Source of the DNA: Hymenobacter setariae
GTDB lineage: Bacteria; Bacteroidota; Bacteroidia; Cytophagales; Hymenobacteraceae
Assembly (NCBI RefSeq): GCF_007713685.1
Contig: NZ_VMRJ01000004.1
Location: forward strand, 186,001 to 250,000
Reading direction: 5' to 3'
Length of the DNA: 64,000 nucleotides
Position 1 is the stretch's first letter. Each line of letters begins with the position of its first letter. Under the pieces are notes generated by a model. The model ran no database searches, had not been told where the DNA came from, and saw only the letters and a program-made list of their open reading frames with translations. A program made the translations under genes and the position numbers. This document shows positions 48,031 to 57,420 of the stretch, piece after piece.

Positions 48031-48163
48031 TGCGTATAGCCGGGCACTCTCTTTTCGTACCGGCCTTTACTCCCCACCAGCTATTTCTACGTCTTCCCAA
48101 TTCCGTGGCTTTTGCTGTAACTTGCCGGTTCCTGCGAGGGGAAACACTGGCTGGCTTACTCTT

Positions 48164-50032
48164 ATGAAGAAACTGCTTCCGGCATTGCTGCTGGGCCTAG
48201 CGAGCCGCTCGGCGGCCGCTTTCCCTAGCACGACTCCACCCACCGTACCGACGACCATCGATGCGATGGGCATGCACCTGACTCTTGACTACGAAGCTCG
48301 CCAGCTTGTGCAAGCCAAGGTCAATAGCCTTTGCCGCCACCAAGCCTCGCTGGAAGCCCGCATTGCTCTGGCCGAATCTGCCTTTCCGCTCATCGACCAA
48401 GTGCTGGCTGAGGAAGGCGTCCCGGCCGATTTTCGGTATTTGGCTTTGCAGGAAAGTGCCTTGCAGGGCAACGCTGAAAGCAACCATGGCGCGGTAGGCT
48501 ACTGGCAATTTAAGCGCGAAACCGCCCTTGACTATGGCCTGACTGTAGACCGCAACGTGGACGAACGCCGCCACCTCACGGCCAGCACCCGCGCCGCCGC
48601 CCGTTACCTCACGCGCAGCAATGCCACCCTCCATAATTGGGTCAATACGCTACTGAGCTACAACTTGGGCCTAGGGGGCGTGCAGCCCTACACGCGGCCC
48701 AACGACACCGATGCGTCGCAGATGACCATCACGGCTAGCAGCAGCATCTACATTCTGGATTTTCTGGCGCAGAAAGTGGTGTTTGAGCCTGCGTGTGCGC
48801 AACACACTGTAGCCTTCGTGCCGTGGCGCGAGGTGCCCGCTGCCCCCGGCCTGACCCTAGCTCAGCAAGCAGCTTCTTTTTCGGTTGACCCCGCAGCCGT
48901 GGCTCGCCTCAATCCCTGGCTGCTGACTTCGAAGGTGCCTCAGAATGGCCGCACCTATACTTTACTAGTGCCGCTGGCCGGCGCGGCTCCGCTCGCGGCC
49001 AGCCCCGTGCCGCGTCGGCCAGCGGCTACCTCTGTAGCCGCCGCACCAGTGGCTACTTCTTTCGTAAGCATCAATGGCTTGCGGGCGCTAGTGGCCCAGC
49101 CCGGCGATACACCTGCCTCGTTGGCGGCGCGCGGTGGTGCTAGCACGGGCTTTTTTATGAAAGTAAACGAGCTAGGTCGCGGCGAATTGCTAATTCCGGG
49201 GGCACCTTATTTCTTTGAGCGCAAGCGTGAGGCTGCCGAGCAGGAATACCACATTGTGCGCCCCGGCCAAAGCCTTACGGCCATCGCCCAGCATTTCGGG
49301 GTATTGCGCCACGCCCTGATGGCTTACAACCACCTGCACCCCGGCGAGGCCCCGCAGCCAGGCTTGGTGCTGTGGCTAAGCCACGTGCGCCCCCGCAATG
49401 TGGCTGCCGAGTATCGCCCCCTGCCAGGTAGCCGCCCTGTAGTGGCCCAGCGTGCACCTGCGCCCCCTCCCCCTCCTGCCCCAGCAGTAGAAGAAGAGGA
49501 AAGTGACGCTGAAGAGTTAGCGACTATCAACGAGTTGCCCACCGAAGTACCGGGCGCGCCCGTCTTGGACTTACCCGCTGCCCATACCACGCAGGTACCC
49601 GTGGCGATGCCCACTAGCCGCCCTATAGTGGTGGCCCCCGTGGTGGTGCGGCAGCGCCCAGCGGCAGTACCCACGCCCACTAGCGCCCCAATGGCAAGCA
49701 GTGCATCGGCAGCCGGCACTTACACCGTGGCCCCGCGCGAAACGCTATATGCGCTGGCTCGCCGCCTAGGTGTGCGCCCAGCCGAGCTAGCTGCGTGGAA
49801 TAATATGTCCCCTACTGCAGCACTTCAGGTAGGGCAGGTTATCCGCCTGAGCGCCCCCGCCCAGCCGCAATACTTGGCGACACGTACTACTACGCATACA
49901 GTGGCTCAAGGCGATACTTTTTTCAGTATTTCGCGCCGCTATGGCTGCACCGTGGCCGAGCTACAAGCTAGTAATGGCAAAGCTGAGCCCACGCTCCGTC
50001 TCGGTGAAATTATCCGGGTGCCTACGCATTAA
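48164..50032 (+). CDS. Lytic transglycosylase (SLT) with three LysM repeats
   Basis: The ATG at 48164 gives 622 residues with a signal peptide (MKKLLPALLLGLASRSAAAF). The SLT domain contains the catalytic glutamate E97 ('LALQESALQGNAESNHGAVG'), 'GYWQFKRETALDYGLTVDRN' and 'DERRHLTASTRAAARYLTRS'. Three LysM peptidoglycan-binding repeats follow: 'YHIVRPGQSLTAIAQHFGVL', 'YTVAPRETLYALARRLGVRP' and 'HTVAQGDTFFSISRRYGCTV'. A Pro/Ala/Thr-rich linker separates the first and second. It resembles MltD. It cleaves murein strands in the periplasm. It stands alone, with terminators either side of the region. Confidence 0.93.
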   Translation: MKKLLPALLLGLASRSAAAFPSTTPPTVPTTIDAMGMHLTLDYEARQLVQAKVNSLCRHQASLEARIALAESAFPLIDQVLAEEGVPADFRYLALQESALQGNAESNHGAVGYWQFKRETALDYGLTVDRNVDERRHLTASTRAAARYLTRSNATLHNWVNTLLSYNLGLGGVQPYTRPNDTDASQMTITASSSIYILDFLAQKVVFEPACAQHTVAFVPWREVPAAPGLTLAQQAASFSVDPAAVARLNPWLLTSKVPQNGRTYTLLVPLAGAAPLAASPVPRRPAATSVAAAPVATSFVSINGLRALVAQPGDTPASLAARGGASTGFFMKVNELGRGELLIPGAPYFFERKREAAEQEYHIVRPGQSLTAIAQHFGVLRHALMAYNHLHPGEAPQPGLVLWLSHVRPRNVAAEYRPLPGSRPVVAQRAPAPPPPPAPAVEEEESDAEELATINELPTEVPGAPVLDLPAAHTTQVPVAMPTSRPIVVAPVVVRQRPAAVPTPTSAPMASSASAAGTYTVAPRETLYALARRLGVRPAELAAWNNMSPTAALQVGQVIRLSAPAQPQYLATRTTTHTVAQGDTFFSISRRYGCTVAELQASNGKAEPTLRLGEIIRVPTH

Positions 50033-50083
50033 GCAGTTTTAGGCCGGCTAAATACCATGTAGCCTCCTAGGTCGGCTAGCAGC

Positions 50084-50515
50084 CTAAGACACTTTATCCT
50101 GTGCTTGTTGCTCTAATAGCCACGCACGGGCAGCCGGCTCGCTGCTAAAGAAAACCGGATGCAACCCGGCGGCATTAGTCCGGGCCAGCATGGCGGTAGT
50201 TACCGCATCGTCTACGTGCGGCTGGTGCTGGCTCGTCACCCAGCACGCCGCGTACACGGGCCCACCTAGGCGCTGCGTAGCCAATGGGGCGAATGTCTCA
50301 CCAAGCCAGTGCATGAACGTAGCAGCAGGCCAAATACGCATCCGCAAATCGAGGTGCCAGAAACGGCAGCGCCCGTGCGTTTCTGCCTCTTGCAGCAAAT
50401 GGTAATACGAGTCAATCAAGTTTGCTGTCAGCAGGGGCCGGGCCCAGGCAGCACGCAGGATGCCCGAACTAGGCTCTACGATAACAGTGAGGTTGTCATT
50501 AGAATACTTGAGCAC
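50084..50515 (-). CDS. Hypothetical protein (possible STAS-like fold)
   Basis: The GTG at 50513-50515 gives 144 residues (VLKYSNDNLTVIVEPSSGIL); an in-frame ATG at 50620 would add 35 residues of poorly patterned sequence. The rest is a soluble alpha/beta protein. 'SGILRAAWARPLLTANLIDS', 'CRFWHLDLRMRIWPAATFMH' and 'RTNAAGLHPVFFSSEPAARA' alternate strands and helices in a way that recalls STAS/SpoIIAA-like domains, but I cannot be sure. I recognise no catalytic motif. It converges on the LysM gene with a 51-base gap and has no hairpin of its own. Confidence 0.62.
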   Translation of the reverse strand: MLKYSNDNLTVIVEPSSGILRAAWARPLLTANLIDSYYHLLQEAETHGRCRFWHLDLRMRIWPAATFMHWLGETFAPLATQRLGGPVYAACWVTSQHQPHVDDAVTTAMLARTNAAGLHPVFFSSEPAARAWLLEQQAQDKVS

Positions 50516-50638
50516 AGGAATAAAAGGTAGCGCAGGAGCTAAATTGATACGTATCAGGCTGAACGCGAAAACTACTTCTCTTATTTTCCTCTGCCCACAA
50601 ACCCATTTCTGCGTTAGCAAAAAGATTTATTACGACAA

Positions 50639-50670
50639 GGGCCCGTGCCAGTCGGTACTGGCACGGGCCC
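50639..50670 (-). terminator. Terminator hairpin of the redoxin-like gene
   Basis: GGGCCCGTGCCAGT (50639-50652) pairs perfectly with ACTGGCACGGGCCC (50657-50670), a 14-bp GC-rich stem with a 4-base loop. It follows the minus-strand gene's stop by 31 bases. Confidence 0.8.
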
Positions 50671-50701
50671 GCTAATATAAACTATTCAATAATAAAAATA
50701 A

Positions 50702-52183
50702 TTATAGCTGGCTCAGCATAACGGCGCGGTAAGCAGCCCCACGGCCCACCGCCGCCTTCAAGTCATCTTGTAATGCCCGGCTACTTAGGCGCTTAGGATG
50801 CGGGTCAAGAATGGTACCGTCTTCCGCCAGCAGTACAGCTGATGGCAATTTGTTCAAGCCATAAGCTTGCCGCACACCAGCTTGGCGACCGGGCGACACG
50901 TAGGCGTGTAGCCCAGGTAGGGTGGCGGAGGGCAGGCCGATGGTTTTTTGCCACGAATCAAACTGCTCATCGAGGGCTACGGCCAGAATTACTACGGGCT
51001 GCCCCTTCAGTGCGTCGGTCACCTGCTTAAAGAACGGTAGCTCGTGCTGGCTGGCCGGGAAGCGAGTGTCCCAGAACATCAAATAAACCAGCTTGCCACG
51101 GTAATCGGCTAAACTCAGTGAGTCTCCAGTAGCCGTGCACAAAGGCAGCGACGGCGCTCGGCTACCAATGGCTAGGGCGGCATTAGCTACCTGAACAGCG
51201 CGTAGCTGCTCTACCCAGCGGCGGGGTGCCTGGGCCGTAGCCTCGTAGTCAGCGAGCAAGCCTTTGGCGTGGGCAATATGCCCGAAGCGAAAAGTTTCGA
51301 GCAATACCCTACCTAGTACAATAGGCCGCATAGGCCCACGTAGCAGCTGGCCCGCTACCTGGTAGCACGCCGGGTAGTAGTCGGGGTCGGTAGGTTGGTG
51401 GCCCGCAATACGCGCTTGGTAGTGCACGTAGTTCAGCAAAAACTCTTGATAGTGCTGGCTGCTACCCGCCTTCTCATTACCGGGCACTACTGCGTTATCG
51501 CGCAAGAAATCGTAGTACGAAGGCGACACCGTGAGGCGCTGCTGGTCGCCCGAAGTTTGCTCGCGCAAGTCTACGTAGGTTAGCCGGTCGTTGGCGTAGG
51601 CGTAGTTGATTTCGTTCTGCGCATAGGCTTCAAAAGCAGGCGTGAGCGCCCCGCGTCGGTCGGCCTGCTTAAACAGTGCCAGTTCGTGACTGCGGCGATA
51701 ATCCAGAAACGCTAAGAACGCCTTTTCCAGCAAGTTGATATTATCGGGCAGGACCTGATAGGCTTCGTTGTCGCTGTACTTGCTTTCTATCTCGCGTAGG
51801 TAATTATTGGCATTGGCAGCTTTCTTATCGGGGCTACCCGCCGGGGCCGTAAAACGGCGCGACGCGGCTACGTTGTCGGCGTTGAAATTGATGGCGAGCG
51901 CTTGGCCCGGCTCCAAGAACATAGGAGCTTCATCGCCTTCGTAAGTAAGCTGCACGAGCGTGGGACTCGTGATAGGCAAATGTACCTTAAAATTACCCTG
52001 GGCATTGGTGTGCGCCCGCACTACCTGCTCGCGAGCATCAAAGGGTTGCGCCGTCCAGCTAATGCTAATGGTGCTGCCAATATCATTGTCGACATGCCCG
52101 CTGAGCTCCACGCCTGCCTGTGCCTGCACCAAGCGGGCCACCAGCAAGAAAGCTCCCACCAAAACATTTTTTTGGTAATTCAT
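50702..52183 (-). CDS. TlpA/AhpC-type thioredoxin-fold protein lacking the CxxC cysteines
   Basis: From the ATG at 52181-52183 the product is 493 residues. It has a signal peptide (MNYQKNVLVGAFLLVARLVQ, then AQA), an N-terminal beta domain ('VELSGHVDNDIGSTISISW'), a long helical middle and a C-terminal redoxin fold. That fold has the expected strands ('KLVYLMFWDTRFPASQHELP', 'VVILAVALDEQFDSWQKT', 'KLPSAVLLAEDGTILDPHPK'), but the usual WCxxC is W371-D-T-R-F375-P-A-S378, so both redox cysteines are replaced. It therefore cannot do disulfide exchange in the normal way and may be a binding or assembly protein. Confidence 0.82.
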   Translation of the reverse strand: MNYQKNVLVGAFLLVARLVQAQAGVELSGHVDNDIGSTISISWTAQPFDAREQVVRAHTNAQGNFKVHLPITSPTLVQLTYEGDEAPMFLEPGQALAINFNADNVAASRRFTAPAGSPDKKAANANNYLREIESKYSDNEAYQVLPDNINLLEKAFLAFLDYRRSHELALFKQADRRGALTPAFEAYAQNEINYAYANDRLTYVDLREQTSGDQQRLTVSPSYYDFLRDNAVVPGNEKAGSSQHYQEFLLNYVHYQARIAGHQPTDPDYYPACYQVAGQLLRGPMRPIVLGRVLLETFRFGHIAHAKGLLADYEATAQAPRRWVEQLRAVQVANAALAIGSRAPSLPLCTATGDSLSLADYRGKLVYLMFWDTRFPASQHELPFFKQVTDALKGQPVVILAVALDEQFDSWQKTIGLPSATLPGLHAYVSPGRQAGVRQAYGLNKLPSAVLLAEDGTILDPHPKRLSSRALQDDLKAAVGRGAAYRAVMLSQL

Positions 52184-52366
52184 ACGGTCAAATATACCCA
52201 ATATTATCTAAAATAGCATTTTACCCTCATACGTCTGGACTGCACCACGGTTGGGTTCTTCCGTGCCTTTCTGCTATTCCGCCTTCGCTTAAGCCTTATT
52301 CCAAAAATTGTTGCCAGCTTTGTGCGAGCTAATCAACCCGTATTTTCTTCAGTAGATTCCCCCGTC

Positions 52367-53182
52367 ATGTCGCAGCATAAAGAAATTAAGCTAGTTACCA
52401 CCCACCAAATGCTAGCCATGAAGCAGCGGGGCGAGAAAATTTCGATGCTGACGGCCTACGATTATTCCATGGCTCAGATACTGGATGGCGCGGGTGTTGA
52501 TGTGCTGCTAGTGGGCGACTCCGCCTCCAATGTGATGGCGGGGCACGAAACCACCCTCCCTATCACCCTCGACCAGATGATTTACCACGCTCAGAGCGTG
52601 GTGCGTGGCGTAAAGCGGGCTTTCGTGGTGGTAGATATGCCGTTTGGTTCGTACCAAGGCAACTCGTCGGAGGCGCTGCGCTCGGCCATTCGCATTATGA
52701 AGGAGAGTGGTGCCCACGGCCTCAAGCTCGAAGGCGGCGCCGAAATCAAGGAAAGCGTTATTCGCATCCTCACGGCCGGTATTCCGGTCATGGGCCACCT
52801 AGGGCTCACCCCGCAGAGCATCTACAAGTTTGGCACGTACAGCGTGCGTGCCAAAGAAGAAGCTGAGGCCCAAAAGCTTATCGAAGACGCGCACCTGCTG
52901 CAGGAAATCGGCTGCTTTGGCCTAGTGCTGGAGAAAATTCCGGCTGCCCTGGCCAAGCGTGTAGCCGCCGAGCTTACTATCCCAGTTATCGGCATCGGGG
53001 CAGGCCCCGACGTTGACGGCCAAGTGCTAGTAGTGCACGACGTGCTAGGTATCACCAAAGAGTTTAAGCCACGCTTTTTACGACGCTATGCCGAGCTACA
53101 CGATGTGATGACCGACGCCGTGCGGCACTACGTAGCCGACGTAAAAAGCCGTGATTTTCCTACGCAGGAAGAGGGCTACTAA
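52367..53182 (+). CDS. panB: 3-methyl-2-oxobutanoate hydroxymethyltransferase
   Basis: PanB adds a hydroxymethyl group to ketoisovalerate, making ketopantoate for pantothenate and CoA. The ATG at 52367 gives 271 residues; the 15 residues upstream are unconserved. Family segments are '[20 protein letters not shown]', '[20 protein letters not shown]' (metal-binding D), '[20 protein letters not shown]', '[20 protein letters not shown]', '[19 protein letters not shown]' and '[20 protein letters not shown]'. It stands alone, ended by the terminator at 53211-53247; panC is not adjacent. Confidence 0.97.
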   Translation: MSQHKEIKLVTTHQMLAMKQRGEKISMLTAYDYSMAQILDGAGVDVLLVGDSASNVMAGHETTLPITLDQMIYHAQSVVRGVKRAFVVVDMPFGSYQGNSSEALRSAIRIMKESGAHGLKLEGGAEIKESVIRILTAGIPVMGHLGLTPQSIYKFGTYSVRAKEEAEAQKLIEDAHLLQEIGCFGLVLEKIPAALAKRVAAELTIPVIGIGAGPDVDGQVLVVHDVLGITKEFKPRFLRRYAELHDVMTDAVRHYVADVKSRDFPTQEEGY

Positions 53183-53210
53183 TTCAAAGTAACAATTTAT
53201 TTATAGCCAT

Positions 53211-53247
53211 AAAAGAAAAGCTGAATAGGTATTTCAGCTTTTCTTTT
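53211..53247 (+). terminator. Rho-independent terminator of panB
   Basis: AAAAGAAAAGCTGAA (53211-53225) pairs perfectly with TTCAGCTTTTCTTTT (53233-53247). The A-rich and T-rich sides of the stem supply the U-tract. Confidence 0.88.
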
Positions 53248-53292
53248 ACACCTTTACTTTGCAAAACAAAGTTCTTCGCATCACGTTAACCT

Positions 53293-54774
53293 ATGCAGCC
53301 CCAAGCCCCTACCCTGCTCACGCGCGCCAGCGACTGGGCCCGCAATTCGGTCACGCTGAAACTGCTCAGCATCGGCATCTTACTGCTGCTATTGCTCATT
53401 CCGAGCAGCATGGTCGAGAGCCTCATTACAGAGCGTGCGGGCAACCGTGACGCGGCTACTGAGGAGATAAGCGCGCAATGGGGCGGGCCGCAGCTATTGC
53501 TGGGGCCAGTGCTGGTGCTGCCATACACCGCTGTCGAAACCCTAGGTACCGACGACAAACGCCCTACCGAAGTAACGCGCTACCTCTGCCTGCTGCCCGA
53601 TACACTCAGCAGCACCGGCACCCTGGAGCCTGAGCGGCGGCACCGGGGCATCTACGAGGCGGTGGTATACCGGGCCAAAATTCGGGTGCAGGGTGTGTTT
53701 CAGGCCCCGCCACTGGCCGACCTAGGGGTGGCGCCGGGGGCCGTGCGCTGGTCAGAGGCTTTTGTAGCGCTAGGCTTGTCCGACCTCAAAGGCATCCGCA
53801 GCGGCCTGCGCTTGCGCTGGGACGGGCAGCCGCGCACCTTCGAGCCCGGCCTGCCTAATAGTGATGTACTACCCCGCGGCTCGGCCCCCACGGTGAGCAC
53901 GCAGGTAAATACTGTGGTGCAGGAGCGCACTCGCTACTCCAAGGCTATAGCTGACGAAGAAGGCAATATTCCCGGTGCAGCAGCCAACGGCCTCAATGCC
54001 CTCGTGCCAGTGCCCGATGAAAAAACGCTGACCCAGCGCCACTCCTTTGTATTCGACCTCGACCTGAATGGCAGCACCGGCTTACTACAAGCGCCGCTGG
54101 GTCGCCAAACTACCTTGCACCTCAGCGCACCCTGGGCCGACCCTAGTTTCATCGGCGCTTTCCTGCCCGTGCAGCGCACCCTGAACGGGCAGCAGTTTGA
54201 GGCCGACTGGCGGGTCTTTCACCTCAACCGTAATTACCCGCAGCACTGGCGCACCAACGAAGCTCGCCCCGATGTCGATGCGTCGACTTTTGGCGTGCGC
54301 CTGCTGGTGCCAGTAAATGAGTATCAAAAAACTATGCGGGCTGCCAAATATGCCTTGCTGCCGCTGGCACTCACATTTTTGGTGTTCTTCTTTGTCGAGA
54401 TTTTGAATCGGCGGCGCATTCACCCCTTTCAATACCTACTGGTAGGGCTAGCGCTGGTCATTTTCTACGTGCTGCTGCTAGCCTTGTCCGAGCACCTGTC
54501 TTTCAATGCTGCGTATGGCGTGGCGGCGCTCACCATTGTGGGGTTGGTAACGGCTTACGCGGCGGCTAGCTTCCGGCAGCGGCAGCCCACTGCAGCCACG
54601 GCTGGCGTGCTGGCACTGGTATACAGCTTCGTATTTGTGGTGCTGCAGCTACAGGACTACGCTTTGCTCGTGGGCAGTATTGGGCTGGTAGTAGTGCTGG
54701 CGGTGGTCATGTTCCTATCGCGTAACATCAACTGGTACAGCCCTGACGAAGACCAAACGCCCATCAAAGCCTAA
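53293..54774 (+). CDS. creD: Cell envelope integrity protein CreD
   Basis: The 493-residue product matches the CreD/inner-membrane family: an N-terminal membrane helix ('TLKLLSIGILLLLLLIPSSM') followed by the conserved periplasmic region ('VESLITERAGNRDAATEEIS', 'WGGPQLLLGPVLVLPYTAVE') and a C-terminal block of about five helices ('AAKYALLPLALTFLVFFFVE', 'HPFQYLLVGLALVIFYVLLL'). The family motif region around the ERAG and GP segments is intact. It is an inner-membrane protein linked to envelope stress resistance and colicin or beta-lactam tolerance in other bacteria; the Bacteroidota role is not established. It lies 45 bases after the panB terminator. Confidence 0.93.
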   Translation: MQPQAPTLLTRASDWARNSVTLKLLSIGILLLLLLIPSSMVESLITERAGNRDAATEEISAQWGGPQLLLGPVLVLPYTAVETLGTDDKRPTEVTRYLCLLPDTLSSTGTLEPERRHRGIYEAVVYRAKIRVQGVFQAPPLADLGVAPGAVRWSEAFVALGLSDLKGIRSGLRLRWDGQPRTFEPGLPNSDVLPRGSAPTVSTQVNTVVQERTRYSKAIADEEGNIPGAAANGLNALVPVPDEKTLTQRHSFVFDLDLNGSTGLLQAPLGRQTTLHLSAPWADPSFIGAFLPVQRTLNGQQFEADWRVFHLNRNYPQHWRTNEARPDVDASTFGVRLLVPVNEYQKTMRAAKYALLPLALTFLVFFFVEILNRRRIHPFQYLLVGLALVIFYVLLLALSEHLSFNAAYGVAALTIVGLVTAYAAASFRQRQPTAATAGVLALVYSFVFVVLQLQDYALLVGSIGLVVVLAVVMFLSRNINWYSPDEDQTPIKA

Positions 54775-54860
54775 GCAATGCCACCCTACCACCGGCTCGG
54801 CAATAGCGCCGGGCCGGGCAAAACCTAGGGGCCTAGGTGGGTTCATTCGACCGTCTCGCT

Positions 54861-54868
54861 TACCTTTG
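54861..54868 (+). promoter_or_regulatory. -7 box TACCTTTG upstream of the RluA-type gene
   Basis: TACCTTTG at 54861-54868 would give a leader of about 115 bases before the GTG at 54989. The leader contains a CCTAGG at 54935; two more sit upstream at 54824 and 54832. I see no clear -33. Confidence 0.45.
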
Positions 54869-54988
54869 CTCGTAGCAGCAGGGGCCCCGACTAGCTGACT
54901 AGTTTTGAGTGCGGCCTGCTAACGTGCCGGTGACCCTAGGGGCCTGGCGTTACCCCTGCTGCCTCCGCTTAGACCGCCGTATCCCGAC

Positions 54989-55702
54989 GTGAATCGCCCT
55001 AATCTCTGGTCCGAACAGAAAGAAATTCTGTTTGAAGACAATCATTTGCTCGTTATCAATAAGCCCGCCGGCATCCTAGTGCAGGGCGACGAAACCGGCG
55101 ACGAGCCCCTTTCTAACAAAGCCGCTGAGTATTTGAAATTCAAGTACAAGAAGCCCGGCGCCGCCTTTGTGGGGGTGTGCCACCGCATCGACCGACCGGT
55201 GTCAGGCATTGTTATTCTGGCCAAAACCAGCAAAGCGCTAAGCCGTCTCAATGAGATGTTTCGCGACAACCAGGTCAAAAAAACGTACTGGGCGCTTACG
55301 GGCAAGCCGCCGGTGCCCGAGCAGGGCATGCTGGTGCATTGGCTGGTGAAGGATACCATTCGCAACGTGACCAAGGCTTACCCGGAGCGCCACACCCAAG
55401 GCCAACGCTCAGAGCTAAGCTACGAGCTCCTAGGTCCCGCTGCCAATCGCTACCTACTGCAAGTCAACCCCGTAACGGGCCGGCCACACCAGATTCGGGT
55501 GCAGCTCTCGACCGGCCTGGGCACGCCCATCGTGGGCGATGTGAAGTACGGTTTCCTCAACCCGCTGCCTGATGTTAGCATTGCGCTGCACGCCCGGCAG
55601 CTTGAGATTCAGCATCCCGTTACGAAAGAGGCACTCAAATTTGTGGCACCGCTGCCCGATGCTCCGCACTGGGATGCCGCCCGAGAGTTTTACAAAGTTT
55701 AA
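54989..55702 (+). CDS. RluA family RNA pseudouridine synthase, GTG start
   Basis: A 237-residue RluA-type synthase read from GTG (54989). The catalytic aspartate lies in 'VGVCHRIDRPVSGIVILAKT' (HRIDRPVSG, the RluA HRLDxxTSG motif), with 'LLVINKPAGILVQGDET' as the N-terminal motif and 'VNPVTGRPHQIRVQLST' and 'ALHARQLEIQHPVTKE' as the C-terminal ones. It converts uridines of rRNA or tRNA to pseudouridine. The short length lacks the N-terminal S4 domain, as in RluA and TruC-like proteins. The exact RNA target is unknown. A hairpin at 55718-55767 follows. Confidence 0.92.
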   Translation: MNRPNLWSEQKEILFEDNHLLVINKPAGILVQGDETGDEPLSNKAAEYLKFKYKKPGAAFVGVCHRIDRPVSGIVILAKTSKALSRLNEMFRDNQVKKTYWALTGKPPVPEQGMLVHWLVKDTIRNVTKAYPERHTQGQRSELSYELLGPAANRYLLQVNPVTGRPHQIRVQLSTGLGTPIVGDVKYGFLNPLPDVSIALHARQLEIQHPVTKEALKFVAPLPDAPHWDAAREFYKV

Positions 55703-55717
55703 GTAGTACAACCCACG

Positions 55718-55767
55718 ACTGGGCGCAAGACCCTTCGCCTAGCTTGGCGGAGATTCTTGCGCCCAGT
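55718..55767 (+). terminator. Hairpin after the RluA-type gene
   Basis: ACTGGGCGCAAGA (55718-55730) pairs perfectly with TCTTGCGCCCAGT (55755-55767). The 24-base loop itself can pair CGCC with GGCG. No U-tract follows. Confidence 0.55.
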
Positions 55768-55930
55768 TGCCGTTTAGGCTCGTTAGGTGCTGCCGTGTAA
55801 CATTATGGCATTGTGACGCAGCGCAGAATTCTGGCCAAACCCAGGCTGTAATTTTGTATTACTGATGAACTAAGCCCGTCGCGAATAGCTTCTGCGGGCG
55901 ACGTTCCTCCCACGTTTACAATTTTACTGA

Positions 55931-56704
55931 ATGGCCATTCTGGTTTTCTTCGTTGCCCACTACTACCTGTCGCTGTTCACGCAGACGTTTTACTTGCACC
56001 GTTACGCGGCGCATAAAATGTTTACGATGAACAAGTTCTGGGAGAAGTTCTTCTTTCTGTTCACGTACATCTGCCAGGGCAGTTCCTTTTTGTCACCGCG
56101 GGCCTATGCGCTGTTGCACCGCATGCACCACGCCTACTCCGACACGGAGCTAGACCCACACTCGCCGCTGTTCTCGAACAACGCGTTTGACATGATGTGG
56201 AAGACGAAGAATATCTATAACGACGTACTCAATAACAAGTACGAGTTGGCCGAGCGCTTTGAAGGCGACTACCCCGTGTGGCAAGCCATCGAAAACTTTG
56301 GCGATAAGTGGTACTCGCGCATTGGCTGGGGCACGGTCTACGTGCTGTTTTACATCAATTTTGCTACGGTTTGGTGGCAGTACTTGCTGCTGCCGATTCA
56401 CTTCCTGATGGGCCCAATTCACGGCGCCATCGTGAACTGGGGCGGCCACAAGTATGGCTACCAGAACTTCGACAACCACGACCATTCGAAAAACACGCTA
56501 GCGCTGGACTTTCTGGCTTTTGGTGAGCTGTTCCAAAACAACCATCATAAGCTGCCCATGCGCGTCAACTTCGGCGTGAAGTGGTGGGAGTTTGACCCGA
56601 CGTACATCGCCATTTGGACCCTAGACAAGGCCCGTATCATTAAGATTAAGCGTAAGAACGTGCAGCCCAAGCAGCGCGTTGCGAAGATGGCGAAAGCCGC
56701 CTAG
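55931..56704 (+). CDS. Acyl-CoA / fatty-acid desaturase family protein
   Basis: A 257-residue membrane-bound desaturase of the stearoyl-CoA desaturase type. The three histidine boxes are visible: 'FYLHRYAAHKMF' (H-x4-H), 'LLHRMHHAYSD' (HxxHH), and a C-terminal 'FQNNHHKLP' (HH pair). Four hydrophobic segments fit the usual membrane topology ('MAILVFFVAHYYLSLFTQTF', 'VYVLFYINFATVWWQYLLLP'). It introduces a double bond into a fatty-acyl chain using oxygen and di-iron. Such an enzyme adjusts membrane fluidity, for example in cold. A textbook terminator follows at 56726-56750. Confidence 0.93.
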   Translation: MAILVFFVAHYYLSLFTQTFYLHRYAAHKMFTMNKFWEKFFFLFTYICQGSSFLSPRAYALLHRMHHAYSDTELDPHSPLFSNNAFDMMWKTKNIYNDVLNNKYELAERFEGDYPVWQAIENFGDKWYSRIGWGTVYVLFYINFATVWWQYLLLPIHFLMGPIHGAIVNWGGHKYGYQNFDNHDHSKNTLALDFLAFGELFQNNHHKLPMRVNFGVKWWEFDPTYIAIWTLDKARIIKIKRKNVQPKQRVAKMAKAA

Positions 56705-56725
56705 GTAACTACTAGTAGCAAGTAA

Positions 56726-56755
56726 AAGGCCGAAGTTTCGCTTCGGCCTTTTTTA
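56726..56755 (+). terminator. Rho-independent terminator of the desaturase gene
   Basis: AAGGCCGAAG (56726-56735) pairs perfectly with CTTCGGCCTT (56741-56750), loop TTTCG, followed by TTTTATT. Confidence 0.95.
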
Positions 56756-56771
56756 TTGGCTTGGTTCTCCG

Positions 56772-56779
56772 TACCTTTG
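56772..56779 (+). promoter_or_regulatory. -7 box TACCTTTG for the rpsP operon
   Basis: TACCTTTG at 56772-56779 is 67 bases before the rpsP ATG at 56846. A TTG lies at 56761-56763, too close; the -33 part is unclear. Confidence 0.5.
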
Positions 56780-56845
56780 CGGCCCCAAACTGGGAAATAA
56801 ATTTCACCCAGACGCACGAGTTGCGTCGCACAACCACCAAGGTTT

Positions 56846-57397
56846 ATGGCAGTTAAAATCCGCCTCGCCCGCCGTGGCCGTAAAAAGGCCGCGACTTACG
56901 ACATCGTAGTAGCTGACGCCCGCGCGCCCCGCGATGGCCGCTTCATCGAGAAGCTCGGTACCTACAACCCCAACACCAACCCCGCTACCATCAACTACGA
57001 CGGCGACCGCGCTTTCTACTGGGTGATGAATGGCGCTCAGCCCACCGAAACGGTGCGTGCTATGCTTGCTTACCGCGGCGTATTGCTGCGTCGTCACCTT
57101 CAGCTTGGCGTTACCAAAGGTGCGCTGACCCAAGAAGTTGCTGACCAGCGCTTCCAGCAGTGGCTGAGCGAGAAAGATGCTAAAATCGAAGCCAAGAAGA
57201 CTGGCCTCGTTGACACCAAGGCTACGGCTCGTGCTGCTGCCCTGGCTGCCGAAACTAAAGTAAAAGAAGCTCGTGCCACTGCCCTCGCTGAGAAGCAGGC
57301 TGCTGCCCTAGCTGCTGCTGCGCCGGCCCCGGCTGCTGAAGAAGCTACCGAAGGCTCGACGGATACTGCCGAAACTTCGGCTGAAGCTGCTGCGTAG
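56846..57397 (+). CDS. rpsP: 30S ribosomal protein S16 with extended alanine-rich tail
   Basis: The first 85 residues are standard S16: '[20 protein letters not shown]', '[20 protein letters not shown]', '[20 protein letters not shown]'. S16 is normally about 80-90 residues; this one has 183. The extra 98 residues are Ala/Lys/Glu-rich with repeated '[20 protein letters not shown]' stretches and no recognisable domain. Alanine-rich C-terminal tails on S16 are common in Bacteroidota as I recall, but the reason is unknown. It heads the cluster rpsP-rimM-trmD-rplS, although a hairpin (57421-57457) stands between rpsP and rimM. Confidence 0.96.
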   Translation: MAVKIRLARRGRKKAATYDIVVADARAPRDGRFIEKLGTYNPNTNPATINYDGDRAFYWVMNGAQPTETVRAMLAYRGVLLRRHLQLGVTKGALTQEVADQRFQQWLSEKDAKIEAKKTGLVDTKATARAAALAAETKVKEARATALAEKQAAALAAAAPAPAAEEATEGSTDTAETSAEAAA

Positions 57398-57420
57398 TTT
57401 TTGAGCATCAACCGCTAAAA

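Noticed and set aside
55703..55930. Possible small gene before the desaturase
   Set aside because: Only a hairpin is visible; no open frame with a start of useful length.
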